A DNA stretch of 29,474 bases from CAYZFD01 sp964477735 (GCA_964477735.1 CAYZFD010000021.1:1-29474), one strand, 5' to 3'; counted from the stretch's first letter, positions 1 through 8,574 are shown. Made by a program: numbers and translations. Notes: a model not told the origin generated them from the sequence alone.

Positions 1-889
1 GAATGGTTTTGAAAAACACATTTTTCTTGTGAGGCATAAGCTGGGTGTAGGTGCGACGGTTTTCTTCATTGGTGAAAAACAAATCGGTATCTATCGAAAC
101 CAAATAGATATTTCCTTGAATGGTAGAAACAACTTCAACAAAATCTCCACGCCCTTCTGTAATATCGATGGTGCTCAGCAAATGATTCATGGTTTTATAG
201 GCTTGTAGTTGAAAACGCTCCTGAAGTTTTTTCCCATGATGCAAAAGCCATGTTTCAATATTGTAGAGCTTTTCAGCCTCGTTCACACTGCGGTTGAATC
301 TCGAACGAAATGATTCGGGAGTACGATAACACAGCATGGCATGCAGACGAGCGTCGTGGACGGGCTTTGAGGAATTCTCTAAAATTTCGGCTTGTAATCT
401 TGTGTTGGCCAATAACCAATCTGTGGCCTTCCAGTCGGTGGCAATAGGAATGATGTTTTCTATGAGTTTTGGATAACTAGCCGCCATTTCCCAAGCTAAT
501 GCGCCACCGATGGAACCCCCAATGACTGCAAATAGTTTTTCCACAGACAACAGCCTCAGGCCTGCCACAAACAAATGAGACACATCCCTAAGTTTCCACT
601 GGCGGTAGTTGTCTAAAAAAGTACCATCATATCCGTTACCAGGAATATTAAATGCCAAAATGCAATATTGATCGGTATCGATCAGCTTACCCGAGCCAAC
701 GAGTGGTTTCCACCAACCGTTTTCTCCTAAAACCGTTGAATTTCCAGTGAGTGCATGGTTAATCACCACTACGGGTGCAGTTCCGATCTCGCATCCAAAA
801 TGCTCATAGGACAAACACACTTCAGGAATGGTTTGTTCTTGAATTTTAAAATTTTTAACTATGAGCTTTTTGAGGGCTAAGGCTTTCAT
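1..889 (-). CDS. metX: Homoserine O-acetyltransferase-like alpha/beta hydrolase (partial, 3' end off window)
   Basis: Likely transfers an acetyl group from acetyl-CoA to L-homoserine, making the O-acetylhomoserine used by the MetY product encoded just upstream. I translated 296 codons from an ATG at 889; no stop is reached before the window edge. Visible family marks are NHALTGNS near residue 45, GWWKPLVGSGKLIDTD after it, FNIPGNGYDG, and the nucleophile elbow GGSIGG with Ser126. A SIDTDLFF segment near the end probably carries the catalytic Asp; the catalytic His would lie off-window. The start lies 27 bases after the metY stop on the same strand, so it is the third visible gene of a metK-metY-metX operon. 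Acetyl versus succinyl specificity cannot be decided from sequence alone; acetyl is inferred from pairing with an O-acetylhomoserine sulfhydrylase. Confidence 0.86.
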   Translation of the reverse strand, partial: MKALALKKLIVKNFKIQEQTIPEVCLSYEHFGCEIGTAPVVVINHALTGNSTVLGENGWWKPLVGSGKLIDTDQYCILAFNIPGNGYDGTFLDNYRQWKLRDVSHLFVAGLRLLSVEKLFAVIGGSIGGALAWEMAASYPKLIENIIPIATDWKATDWLLANTRLQAEILENSSKPVHDARLHAMLCYRTPESFRSRFNRSVNEAEKLYNIETWLLHHGKKLQERFQLQAYKTMNHLLSTIDITEGRGDFVEVVSTIQGNIYLVSIDTDLFFTNEENRRTYTQLMPHKKNVFFKTI

Positions 890-916
890 GATTTATTGAT
901 TATTTTACAAGTGAAA

Positions 917-2191
917 TTATAAAGTTGCTAAAACCTGATTTAAATCGTTTTTAAGGTCATCGACATTTTCTAATCCAATTGACAAACGAATCAAATCGGG
1001 AGTTACACCTGTTAAGGCTTGATTTTCTTCACTGAGTTGCTGATGGGTAGTACTTGCAGGATGAATGATAAGGGATTTCGAGTCTCCTATGTTGGCCAAT
1101 AACGAAAATAATTTGGTGTTGTCGGCAATTTTCTTGGCGTCTTCAAACCCACCTTTAACTCCGAAAGTTACGATTCCACTACATCCACTTGGAAGATATT
1201 TTTGGGCCAAAGTATTGTATTTACTTGTTTTTAAACCTGGATAATTTACCCACGAGACCTGTTTTTGTTGCGCTAACCACCGGGCAATCTCTAATGCATT
1301 TTGACTATGTTTCTCCATTCTAATTTCTAAGGTTTCGAGACCCTGTAAAATCTGAAAAACATTGTAAGGAGATATTGCTGCGCCATAGTCTCTAAGTCCT
1401 TCTATTCTAACTTTTGCAATGAAAGCAGCGGCACCTAAAACCTCGTGATAAATCATTCCATGATAACCTGGTGCAGGTTCATTAAACTCAGGGAATTTAG
1501 CTGATGACCAATCAAAAGTTCCTGCATCAACAATAATTCCACCCATAGCGGTGCCATTTCCATTAATATATTTTGTTAGGGAATGAATTACAATATTTGC
1601 CCCATGCTCTATAGGTCGCAAAAGTGCGGGAGTAGCCACAGTGTTATCTACCACAAAAGGAACTCCTGCTTTTCTAGCTTCTTTTCCTATGGCTTCAAGG
1701 TCTAATACATCGAGTTTTGGGTTTCCTAAAGATTCTGTAAAAAACACCTTGGTATTTTCTTGTAATGCTTTTGTGAAATTATTGGGATTGCATGGATCTA
1801 CAAATGTGGTTTGAATGTTTAATCTTCTAAGGGTTACATTTAGAAGATTGAAAGTTCCTCCATACAAGCTATTCGAAGCTACAATATGATCGCCAGACTT
1901 AAGCATCACCAACAAAGTCGTAGCAATTGCCGCAGTTCCAGAAGCTGTTGCTACGGCAGCAATTCCTCCTTCAATTTTGGCCATTCGCTGTTCCAAAACG
2001 TCAGTAGTAGGATTGTTCAACCTTGTGTAAATGTAGCCTGGTTCGGCTAGCGAAAATAAATTGGCAGCGTGCTCGGCATCATTAAAAACATAGGCTGTTG
2101 ATTGGTAAATTGGAACTGCTCTAGTTCCTTGAGTTAGAGTTACATCATGACCAGAATGCAAGGCATCGGTGGCAATTTTTCTTGTTCCCAT
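917..2191 (-). CDS. metY: O-acetylhomoserine sulfhydrylase (aminocarboxypropyltransferase)
   Basis: PLP enzyme of the Cys/Met metabolism family that replaces the acetoxy group of O-acetylhomoserine with sulfide to form homocysteine (direct sulfhydrylation). At 424 residues it matches the usual MetY length and is longer than most MetB/MetC proteins. Visible marks: YTRLNNPTTDVLEQRMA (cofactor-phosphate and substrate region), the SGTAAI glycine/serine turn, FVVDNT with the PLP-pyridine Asp, and the Schiff-base lysine Lys207 in IHSLTKYINGNG. The C-terminal part has the SLGDxxSL-like stretch NIGDSKSLIIHPAST. It starts 14 bases after the metK stop without its own -7 box, so it is probably co-transcribed with metK and under the same leader riboswitch. 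Confidence 0.95.
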   Translation of the reverse strand: MGTRKIATDALHSGHDVTLTQGTRAVPIYQSTAYVFNDAEHAANLFSLAEPGYIYTRLNNPTTDVLEQRMAKIEGGIAAVATASGTAAIATTLLVMLKSGDHIVASNSLYGGTFNLLNVTLRRLNIQTTFVDPCNPNNFTKALQENTKVFFTESLGNPKLDVLDLEAIGKEARKAGVPFVVDNTVATPALLRPIEHGANIVIHSLTKYINGNGTAMGGIIVDAGTFDWSSAKFPEFNEPAPGYHGMIYHEVLGAAAFIAKVRIEGLRDYGAAISPYNVFQILQGLETLEIRMEKHSQNALEIARWLAQQKQVSWVNYPGLKTSKYNTLAQKYLPSGCSGIVTFGVKGGFEDAKKIADNTKLFSLLANIGDSKSLIIHPASTTHQQLSEENQALTGVTPDLIRLSIGLENVDDLKNDLNQVLATL

Positions 2192-2205
2192 TTTTGAGTT
2201 TTTTA

Positions 2206-3462
2206 TTATTGAATCTTAAATGCTTGTTTAATTTTTTCTACGTAGTCGAGCTTTTCCCAAGTGAAAAGTTCCACTTCTTTTTCTATGCGACCACTATAGG
2301 GTGATTCAAATACTTTAGTTACTATCTGCGGGTTTCTGCCCATGTGACCATACGCAGCTGTTTCTAAATATATTGGGTTTCTGAGTTTTAAGCGTTGTTC
2401 TATCGCAAAAGGTCGCATGTCGAAAATTGCACTAAGTTTTGTAGCTATTTCGCCATCAGTAAGAGAAATTTTGTTGGTGCCATAGGTGTTTACACTCAGT
2501 GAGGTTGGTTCGGCCACTCCAATGGCATAGCTCACCTGCACCAACACTTCTTCGGCCACCCCGGCAGCAACAATGTTTTTGGCAATATGTCGAGCGGCAT
2601 AGGCAGCACTTCGATCTACTTTGCTTGGATCTTTGCCGCTAAATGCACCGCCACCGTGGGCGCCTTTTCCGCCATAGGTATCCACTATGATCTTACGACC
2701 TGTGAGCCCAGTATCACCATGCGGTCCACCAATTACAAATTTACCTGTTGGGTTGATGTGATAGGTGATTTGGTCATCAAAAAGGGCTTGAATGTTTAAC
2801 GAAAAAGACTCTTTCACCTGTGGGATCACCAAAGAGATAATATCCGCTTTTATCTTGGCTAACATGGCTCCGTCCTTATCAAATTCATCGTGCTGGGTAG
2901 AAACCACTATGGTGTCGATGCGCTCAGGTCGATTGTCGTCGCTATACTGAAGTGTGACTTGAGCTTTGGCATCGGGACGTAGGTAGGGGATTTGTTTGGC
3001 TTCGCGTCTAAAGTCGGCCAAAACGCTAAGAATTTTGTGTGAAATGGCCAATGCCAGTGGTAAATAGGCTGTTGTTTCGTTTGTAGCATAACCAAACATC
3101 ATTCCCTGGTCACCAGCACCTTGTGCTTCTTTACTAGAACGTTCAACACCCTGATTAATGTCGTTTGATTGTTCGTGAATAAGCGAAATTACCCCACATG
3201 AATCCCCTGAAAACTGATAGGCACCTTTGGTGTAGCCAATTTTGTTGATGGTGCTACGGGCAATGTTTTGAACATCTAAATAGGTTTCGCTTTTCACTTC
3301 CCCAGCCAGCACCACCTGGCCTGTAGTGACAAGGGTTTCGCATGCCACTTTACTTTCGGGATCGAAAGCTAAAAAATGATCGAGAAGCGCATCACTAATT
3401 TGGTCAGCGACCTTGTCTGGGTGCCCTTCGCTTACGGATTCTGAGGTGAACAAATATGACAT
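2206..3462 (-). CDS. metK: S-adenosylmethionine synthetase
   Basis: Makes SAM from methionine and ATP (methionine adenosyltransferase). The 418-residue product has the expected three-domain layout: an N-terminal ATP/Mg segment TSESVSEGHPDKVADQISDA, GAGDQGMMFGYA in the middle, and the glycine-rich GGGAFSGKDPSKVDRSAAY near residue 270. Both signature motifs of the family are intact. The ATG at 3462 is supported by the conserved N-terminus (SYLFTSESV) directly following. It is the first gene of the metK-metY-metX operon. A SAM-II aptamer and a TATATTTG -7 box lie in the 120-base leader, implying feedback control by its own product. The start codon itself lies inside a potential leader helix (see regulatory entries). 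Confidence 0.97.
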   Translation of the reverse strand: MSYLFTSESVSEGHPDKVADQISDALLDHFLAFDPESKVACETLVTTGQVVLAGEVKSETYLDVQNIARSTINKIGYTKGAYQFSGDSCGVISLIHEQSNDINQGVERSSKEAQGAGDQGMMFGYATNETTAYLPLALAISHKILSVLADFRREAKQIPYLRPDAKAQVTLQYSDDNRPERIDTIVVSTQHDEFDKDGAMLAKIKADIISLVIPQVKESFSLNIQALFDDQITYHINPTGKFVIGGPHGDTGLTGRKIIVDTYGGKGAHGGGAFSGKDPSKVDRSAAYAARHIAKNIVAAGVAEEVLVQVSYAIGVAEPTSLSVNTYGTNKISLTDGEIATKLSAIFDMRPFAIEQRLKLRNPIYLETAAYGHMGRNPQIVTKVFESPYSGRIEKEVELFTWEKLDYVEKIKQAFKIQ

Positions 3463-3522
3463 CTAAAATTGCTTTTCGAAGAAGTGATTTGACGATGTCG
3501 TTTGAAAAAGCAATACTGCTTT
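3458..3522 (-). promoter_or_regulatory. Candidate expression platform between the SAM-II aptamer and the metK start
   Basis: Three competing pairings are visible on the minus strand. AAAGCA (3522-3517) pairs with TGCTTT (3512-3507) as a tight hairpin using the aptamer 3' strand. ATTGCTTTT (3514-3506) pairs perfectly with AAAAGCAAT (3476-3468), which ends five bases before the ATG. GACATC (3499-3494) pairs with GATGTC (3463-3458), which contains the ATG. The first two are mutually exclusive. The model, which is inference, is that SAM binding holds the aptamer 3' strand, frees the second element and blocks initiation. Confidence 0.5.
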
Positions 3523-3566
3523 AGCATTTTTTTAACGAGGTTGCAATCAGTCAAATCCATCCTCAC
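3515..3566 (-). promoter_or_regulatory. SAM-II riboswitch aptamer upstream of metK
   Basis: Read on the minus strand, GUGAGG (3566-3561) pairs with CCUCGU (3540-3535) to form P1. The P1 loop holds the family sequence GAUUUG and then ACUGAUUGCAA. The loop segment ACUGAUU (3551-3545) can pair with AAU (3528-3526) and CAGU (3518-3515), giving the two-part pseudoknot P2, and the strand between holds the hallmark GCUAAA (3525-3520). The sequence after P1 (GUUAAA..) also matches the known SAM-II pattern. Being upstream of a SAM synthetase/methionine operon fits the ligand. The Shine-Dalgarno strand that many SAM-II RNAs have in P2 is absent, so the output mechanism probably differs. Confidence 0.88.
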
Positions 3567-3579
3567 GTTGATTTCGCTG

Positions 3580-3587
3580 CAAATATA
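3580..3587 (-). promoter_or_regulatory. Bacteroidota -7 box for the metK operon
   Basis: TATATTTG on the minus strand matches TAnnTTTG. Transcription would begin only a few bases before P1 of the riboswitch, so almost the whole leader is riboswitch. No clear TTTG -33 element is seen; that position falls in the inverted repeat at 3599-3622. Confidence 0.65.
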
Positions 3588-3598
3588 AAAACTATTTA

Positions 3599-3622
3599 TT
3601 TACAGAAAAGAATTTCTGTAAA
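3599..3622. terminator. Perfect 10-bp inverted repeat, possible terminator of the DUF6588-type gene or operator
   Basis: TTTACAGAAA (3599-3608) and TTTCTGTAAA (3613-3622) are exact inverse copies around a 4-base loop. It lies 28 bases after the stop of the minus-strand gene at 3651 and just upstream of the metK -7 box. No clean U-tract follows on the minus strand, so an intrinsic terminator is uncertain; a protein-binding site over the metK -33 region is equally possible. Confidence 0.45.
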
Positions 3623-3650
3623 AAATCAGCATTTCAATCTTTTCATTTAA

Positions 3651-4670
3651 TTATCTAAAACTGAAGGCAACTCCAGCACTTAGCATGTTGTATTCTTGAA
3701 GGGTGTAATCAGCAAATATTTTAAAAAATGCTAAACTCAATCGAGCACCCACAGTGGCACGCATTCCGCTAGAAGAGATTTCCATAGCCACTGGATCTTT
3801 GATTGTTTCGGCTACAGCTGCACCTGTTGCGGCATCTTCATATTCAAACGCATAGGTGCCTAACATATCCAAATTGGTGGTGCCACTGGCATAACCAATC
3901 CCACCATAGAAATTGATGATGGGGAAGTTAAGAGAAGCCAAAGCTTGTAGAGTGAACGAGGAAACGCCAAAGCTTAGCGCTTGATTGCTTCCACCCACTG
4001 AGCTGTCTTTTTGCAAGTCATAATCAATATTCATTTTTGAATAGGCAGCCAAAAGTGAAACATTAAGCGGTAGCTTGTCGATGGGGCCTAAATATTGCAA
4101 CAAGTTATGTTTTAGACCGAAACCGAGCAAATTGGCCTTGGTGTTTTTGGCCTCAACAGTGGGCAAGTATCTCACAATTAAATCGGTGTCGAAAGGCAAT
4201 CCTACACTGGCTTGAATCATGGGGGTGGGTACAGCACTAAAAGGCAAATCACCCTTAATTCCTGTGGGTGCAGCAACCTCAACATCGTTTTTTCCATCAA
4301 TTTTAAAAACCAATGTTTCTTTTCGGTCATCACCCAAAATTGTAGGCAAATCTGTTTTTCCCGATTTTGTTGTTGTGTTGTTTAATCCTGAAATTGAGAA
4401 AATCTCATCGGCCGCTGGAACAAAGGCTGCACTAGTAGAAATTGAAATGTCGAAACCTAACTTTTTGTGGGTTTTGGCTGTGTGATACCAACCGCCATTG
4501 ACGGCATGATTAATTCCTTTAAGCACTGGACTCATATAGCCTTCAATTAGGGATTTACTGTCTTGCTTAGCCGCAAGAATCAGCGCCTCAAACCCCGCAG
4601 GATTTTGTTGAGCAAAGGTTGAAAAGAAAGGAAAGACAAGTAAAATAATTGAAAGCTTAAAAGGTTTCAT
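3651..4670 (-). CDS. DUF6588-type outer membrane protein of unknown function
   Basis: A 339-residue secreted protein with an N-terminal signal peptide of about 20 residues (hydrophobic core ILLVFPFFSTFAQ, cleavage after FAQ). It resembles the flavobacterial DUF6588 family by its opening region (SLIEGYMSPVLKGINHAVNGGWY followed by TAKTHKKLGFDI) and by alternating hydrophobic strands through to a C-terminal phenylalanine before the last Arg (GVAFSFR), as expected for an outer membrane beta-barrel. The molecular role of the family is not known to me. It has its own -7 box (4699-4706), so it is probably transcribed separately from the barrel protein upstream. The family call is by recognition of the pattern, not by a search. 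Confidence 0.72.
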   Translation of the reverse strand: MKPFKLSIILLVFPFFSTFAQQNPAGFEALILAAKQDSKSLIEGYMSPVLKGINHAVNGGWYHTAKTHKKLGFDISISTSAAFVPAADEIFSISGLNNTTTKSGKTDLPTILGDDRKETLVFKIDGKNDVEVAAPTGIKGDLPFSAVPTPMIQASVGLPFDTDLIVRYLPTVEAKNTKANLLGFGLKHNLLQYLGPIDKLPLNVSLLAAYSKMNIDYDLQKDSSVGGSNQALSFGVSSFTLQALASLNFPIINFYGGIGYASGTTNLDMLGTYAFEYEDAATGAAVAETIKDPVAMEISSSGMRATVGARLSLAFFKIFADYTLQEYNMLSAGVAFSFR

Positions 4671-4698
4671 GCTTTAGATTTAGATTTTATTGGTGCAA

Positions 4699-4706
4699 CA
4701 AAGATA
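4699..4706 (-). promoter_or_regulatory. -7 box for the DUF6588-type gene
   Basis: TATCTTTG on the minus strand is an exact match to the Bacteroidota TAnnTTTG box, 28 bases before the ATG at 4670. A 14-base A/T palindrome (GTTTTTTAAAAAAC, 4709-4722) lies just upstream, after the stop of the preceding gene. Confidence 0.6.
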
Positions 4707-4727
4707 CGTTTTTTAAAAAACTTCGTG

Positions 4728-7555
4728 TTAAAGGTTATATTTCAGCATCAACAACACATATCTTGGCTGAATGGCATAGGAGGTTGTGGTGCTAAAAATT
4801 TCGTTGAAAGCATCACTGTTGATGGCGTCATTGGCAGCCAAATTGGTGCCTTCGAGAGAAAACTCCCATTTGCTATCTGGTTTTTGATAACTTAGACGTG
4901 CTTCCAGTGCGCNNNNNNNNNNNNNNNNNNNNNNNNNNNNNNNNNNNNNNNNNNNNNNNNNNNNNNNNNNNNNNNNNNNNNNNNNNNNNNNNNNNNNNNN
5001 NNNNNNNNNNNNGAAAACTCCCATTTGCTATCTGGTTTTTGATAACTTAGACGTGCTTCCAGTGCGCTATATCGATTGAGGGTGCTTTCACCATCTCGGT
5101 ATTCATAATGACTATAGTCGGCTGTGAATACCCAGCTTTTACCCATAAGCACATCTAAACGGGCAAATGGGCGGTGGGTGAAAAACGTGTTTTCAAAAAC
5201 GCCATTATTGTAGCGGTTGGCCGTAAAGTTGTAACCCAATTCTAGGTTGGGGGCCGTTTTAAAATTTGTTCCAAAGCTGGCATTATAGTTTTGAGTGAAA
5301 GATTTAGAAACAGTGGGGTTAGCATTCACAATGTTGTTTCGCTCCGACCAACTCAAACGAACAGACCCCTCGGTCTTGATTTTTGAAAACCGCTTCTGAA
5401 TGCGTCCCGAAGCATTGATGTTTTGATCGGCGAAAGGAGAATTAAACGGGGTTGAAATCCTGTTAATACCTTCAAAAACGTTGGTGGTTTTGACAGCATC
5501 AATCCGTTTCGAAAAACTAAAGTTTGCGAAAATATAAGTAAAATTAAAAGTGTTTAAATTATTGTAGTTCAGGGTATAACGTTCAAAACTGGCGGCTTCT
5601 AAGTTTCTTGAACCTCGAAACAATTGGTTGTAATTTCGCAACACATAAGACGAAGCTAAATTCACAACGTCTGTAAATTCAGTTTGGATGCTATAATTGA
5701 GTCTTAAAAACTCAGATTTTTTAAAGTTAATGGTCATGCTCATATCGGGTGCAAATCGATTGAAACTTCTTTTGTTTTCCCCTCCCAATTGCTGATCATT
5801 CATGACATAGCGATGAACTGTAAAACCTGGATTGAAGCGAAACATTCCCGAAACCCAACGGAGGCTAAGCCCCGTATATATATCTGAAAAACTGTATTGA
5901 ACATCGTTCTCAAATGATGCAGGAAGGTTTTGGGAAACCCCTGAATCTAGGACCTGAAAAATAGAGGACTGAAAATCTTGCCTACTTTGATTAGTTCCCA
6001 ATAATGTATTCAGATTAATTTTTGGAGAAATCACATAGTAATAGCTCAAATCGGTAGCATATAAATTTGTTTTCACCATCCTAGATTGGTTGATGTTAAA
6101 ATTTGATTGATTTTGATCGAAAGGCAATAGTGTAGAAAAGGGCTGATTTTCCCTTATCGCTTGGTAAAATGGATCTTCCTTTTGATAGGAATGTTGCGCA
6201 TTCATTGTTATAATGTGGTTGTTGCTCAACGTAGCATACACACTCAACTTTTGATTCAGTGCGCTTGGCTCTTGTTTTTTGTAGGTGTCAATTTCTTCTA
6301 GACTTTGAACTGTTGTGCTAAAATCTGAAATTTCATCTTGAACAGATTGTTTAACAAGTAGGTCATAATCGGCTTGAAAACGATCGCTGGGTTTATAGAC
6401 AGTTGCAATTTTATAAAGCCCCTGAGCATTCACCTGCTTCACCTGATCGGTTGTGATTTCTTTTTGTCCGTTGGCCACATAGGTTCGTGTGGTTTTTTGA
6501 AAGATATCAACCGTTGATTTAGAGCCAATTACAAAGCCATTGATGTCTAATTTTTTGTTGGGCGAAAGGCTAAAGTTTGTAGCGCCAAACTGTGTTTCTT
6601 GGCTTTGTGCACGGTTGTTGGTGAGACTTGTGAGGCCCAAATCATCTGAAGTGATGTTGATTTGCGTTCCGTTGTTTTGAGAAGCATTTCTAAATCCACC
6701 CGAGAAATTGAAAAAATCACGACGGGTGAGCGGAGATTTTCCAATATTGTTCAGGTTGCCTATAAAGTTGACACTTTTTTCAGGGCTATAGTAAAAGATT
6801 TTGGGATTTATCCAAGATCCGTCGTCATTGGCAGCAGCCACAGAAACTTCTCCAAACCAAAATCTTTTTTTGCCATCTTTGAGCCTGATGTTGAGCGCCA
6901 CATTGTCTTCGTTATCAGTGACACTTCGCATTTGAGAGACGTCATTGAAATTTCGAAGAACTTCAATTTTACCCACAACATTCGATGGAATATTTTGAGT
7001 GGCCAACTTTGAGTCACCATCAAAAAACTCTTTTCCTTCAACCAAAACTTTTGAAACTTGCTTGCCTTCGACCTCTATTTGCCCGTCGGCATTTATTTCT
7101 ATACCTGGCAAGTTTTTTAGAACGTCCTCTAGTTTTTTCTCAGTTCCTGTGTTAAATGAATCTGCGTTATAAACGATCGTGTCTCCCTTAATGGTTACGG
7201 GCATTTCATAGGTCAGCTCTACCTCGTCGAGGGCTTCGGCTTGTTCTTTTAAAGTGATGACTTCAGCATAATCTTCATAAAGCTTGAGATTGAACTCAGT
7301 GGTTTCGAAACCCAAATAACTCACCTTAATGTTATAGGAAAAGTCTTTTTTAAGATTCATTCTAAAATTTCCAGACTCATCACTGATGCCAAAAGCGTCG
7401 AGGATTCCACTCTCTTCTTCCATAGCAATGATGTTTGCTGCAGTAATGGGACTTCCGAGAGAGTCGATTACTTTTCCCTCATAATGAACTCTTTGTCCAA
7501 ATAGGGAGACACTACAAGCTATCCATAGCAATCCCCAATAATTTTTTTTTATCAT
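4728..7555 (-). CDS. TonB-receptor-like outer membrane beta-barrel protein with carboxypeptidase-regulatory-like N-domain
   Basis: A signal peptide (residues 1-21, ending SLFGQ) is followed by a CarboxypepD_reg-like domain (about 22-105: VIDSLGSPITAANI, ISDESGNFRM, VSYLGFET). Next is a plug-like domain (about 115-225: GDTIVYNADSF, LEDVLKNLPGIEI, VEGKEFFDGD) and a long beta-barrel to the C-terminus (YVLLMLKYNL). A run of 100 Ns at 4913-5012 interrupts the gene, but its flanks carry the same 55 bases (4858-4912 and 5013-5067). Removing 155 bases joins both halves in one frame and gives 890 residues, so the gene is intact. It starts one base after the GLPGLI gene and is surely co-transcribed with it. 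The transported substrate, if any, is unknown; no TonB box was identified. Confidence 0.85.
4913..5012. other. Assembly placeholder gap (100 N) with 55-bp duplicated flanks
   Basis: The 55 bases before the Ns (4858-4912) are repeated exactly after them (5013-5067). The two contigs therefore overlap and no sequence is missing. Collapsing the duplication restores the reading frame of the surrounding gene. Confidence 0.95.
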
Positions 7556-7556
7556 A

Positions 7557-8387
7557 TTAGTTAATCATTATTCGATGTTCCCTTCTTCCTCCTCTGCCTT
7601 GGAATTGGTCACGCATTTCTTTAATTTTTTCTTCTTGAATTTGTTCAAATTCACTGCGACTAACCTTTTTGCCTTTTTTGGGGATTTTAATTTCAACCGG
7701 TTCTTTGGGGTTCATGACCACTTTCGTGCAAAGTATGGTAGTTCGATCGTTTTGCAATTCTAATATAAGGCCTGGTAAGCCCCCGAATTCGGCCGGACCA
7801 TTCGAAATGGGAATTTGAAACGTAAACCACGCCACAGTTTCTATGGTTCTGGTTTTACTGATTGAATCATTTTCAGCTTCATTGTCTCCACGACGTCCAA
7901 ATCGAAATTCCATATTAGGCACTTCTCGACTCATGGTGGCTTTATAGCACTGATATTGGCCTATTTGCTTTGTTTCTTTTCCCAATTTCCATGTATTTTG
8001 GGATAAGGTGTCTAGAATTAAAAACTCTTTTCCAAACAATTCGGTTTCTTCGATAGACTCTTTCGTGGCCAGGTTTTTATAACGGGTCCCTCCCCCACCA
8101 GCCATAGACATTCTAAAGCCTCCTCCACGACCAGAAGCAGGGGCATCGAGCTTTTCCTCCTCTTTGAAAATAGATTCTTTTGCTGTAAATTCTAGTGTAT
8201 AACTTCGCTCTAGAAATTGTCGCATGCGCTCCATAATCATTTTCTTCTGCTGCTCAGAAAGTTCTCTTCCTCCAAAGTTGCCATTCATTGTTGTTTTTGA
8301 GGTGTAATAAGCAACTCCCGAAATTTCTTGTCCAAAAAGATTGCAACCCACTAGAAGCAAAAGGGTTATGGAAAATAATCTATTCAT
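7557..8387 (-). CDS. GLPGLI family protein
   Basis: A 276-residue exported protein named for the GLPGLI motif, here in FGGLPGLILEL near residue 210. The N-terminus (MNRLFSITLLLLVGCNLFGQ) is a signal peptide; LVGC also fits a lipobox at Cys15, so a lipoprotein is possible, though the FGQ end is typical of ordinary cleavage. A Gly/Arg-rich insert lies near residues 95-110 (GRGGGFRMSMAGGGG) and a basic Gly/Arg-rich tail follows (RGGRREHR). Family members are found across Bacteroidota, commonly beside TonB-type receptors; their function is unknown. The downstream barrel gene starts one base after this stop, which implies coupled expression and a shared envelope role. No good -7 box was found in the 187 bases up to the divergent ggt gene. 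Confidence 0.88.
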   Translation of the reverse strand: MNRLFSITLLLLVGCNLFGQEISGVAYYTSKTTMNGNFGGRELSEQQKKMIMERMRQFLERSYTLEFTAKESIFKEEEKLDAPASGRGGGFRMSMAGGGGTRYKNLATKESIEETELFGKEFLILDTLSQNTWKLGKETKQIGQYQCYKATMSREVPNMEFRFGRRGDNEAENDSISKTRTIETVAWFTFQIPISNGPAEFGGLPGLILELQNDRTTILCTKVVMNPKEPVEIKIPKKGKKVSRSEFEQIQEEKIKEMRDQFQGRGGRREHRIMIN

Positions 8388-8574
8388 AATTTTAACTTTA
8401 ATGTATCATTTATTATTTCTTAACGTTTTAGCGCTTTAAATGTTTCTTAAACTATTTAAGCTTTTCGATTATTAAGTATCATTCTAGCTCATGTGAATCA
8501 TTATTGTTTCAAACAAAATCCTCAACATTTCATAATTTTCAATAACTTGAACCATCGAAATTAGACCCTAGAAA
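8388..8574. other. Intergenic region between divergent GLPGLI and ggt genes
   Basis: 187 A/T-rich bases must hold promoters for both directions. I see no clean TAnnTTTG on either strand; TAACTTGA in the plus direction about 25 bases before ggt is only a weak candidate. No hairpin or repeat stands out. Confidence 0.5.

Noticed and set aside
3505..3522. AAAGCA-gtat-TGCTTTTT hairpin as an intrinsic terminator
   Set aside because: The stem is weak and A/T-rich with only five Ts, partly inside the stem. A terminator blocked by SAM would also turn the operon on with SAM, opposite to feedback. It is kept only as a switching helix.
4709..4722. Palindrome GTTTTTTAAAAAAC as a terminator of the barrel-protein gene
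   Set aside because: All A/T stem with no loop or separate U-tract; expected often in such A/T-rich spacers.
4858..5067. Direct repeats flanking the N-runs as possible attachment sites or transposon target duplications
   Set aside because: Both gaps have exactly 55-base identical flanks with Ns between, and collapsing them restores gene frames; this is contig overlap.
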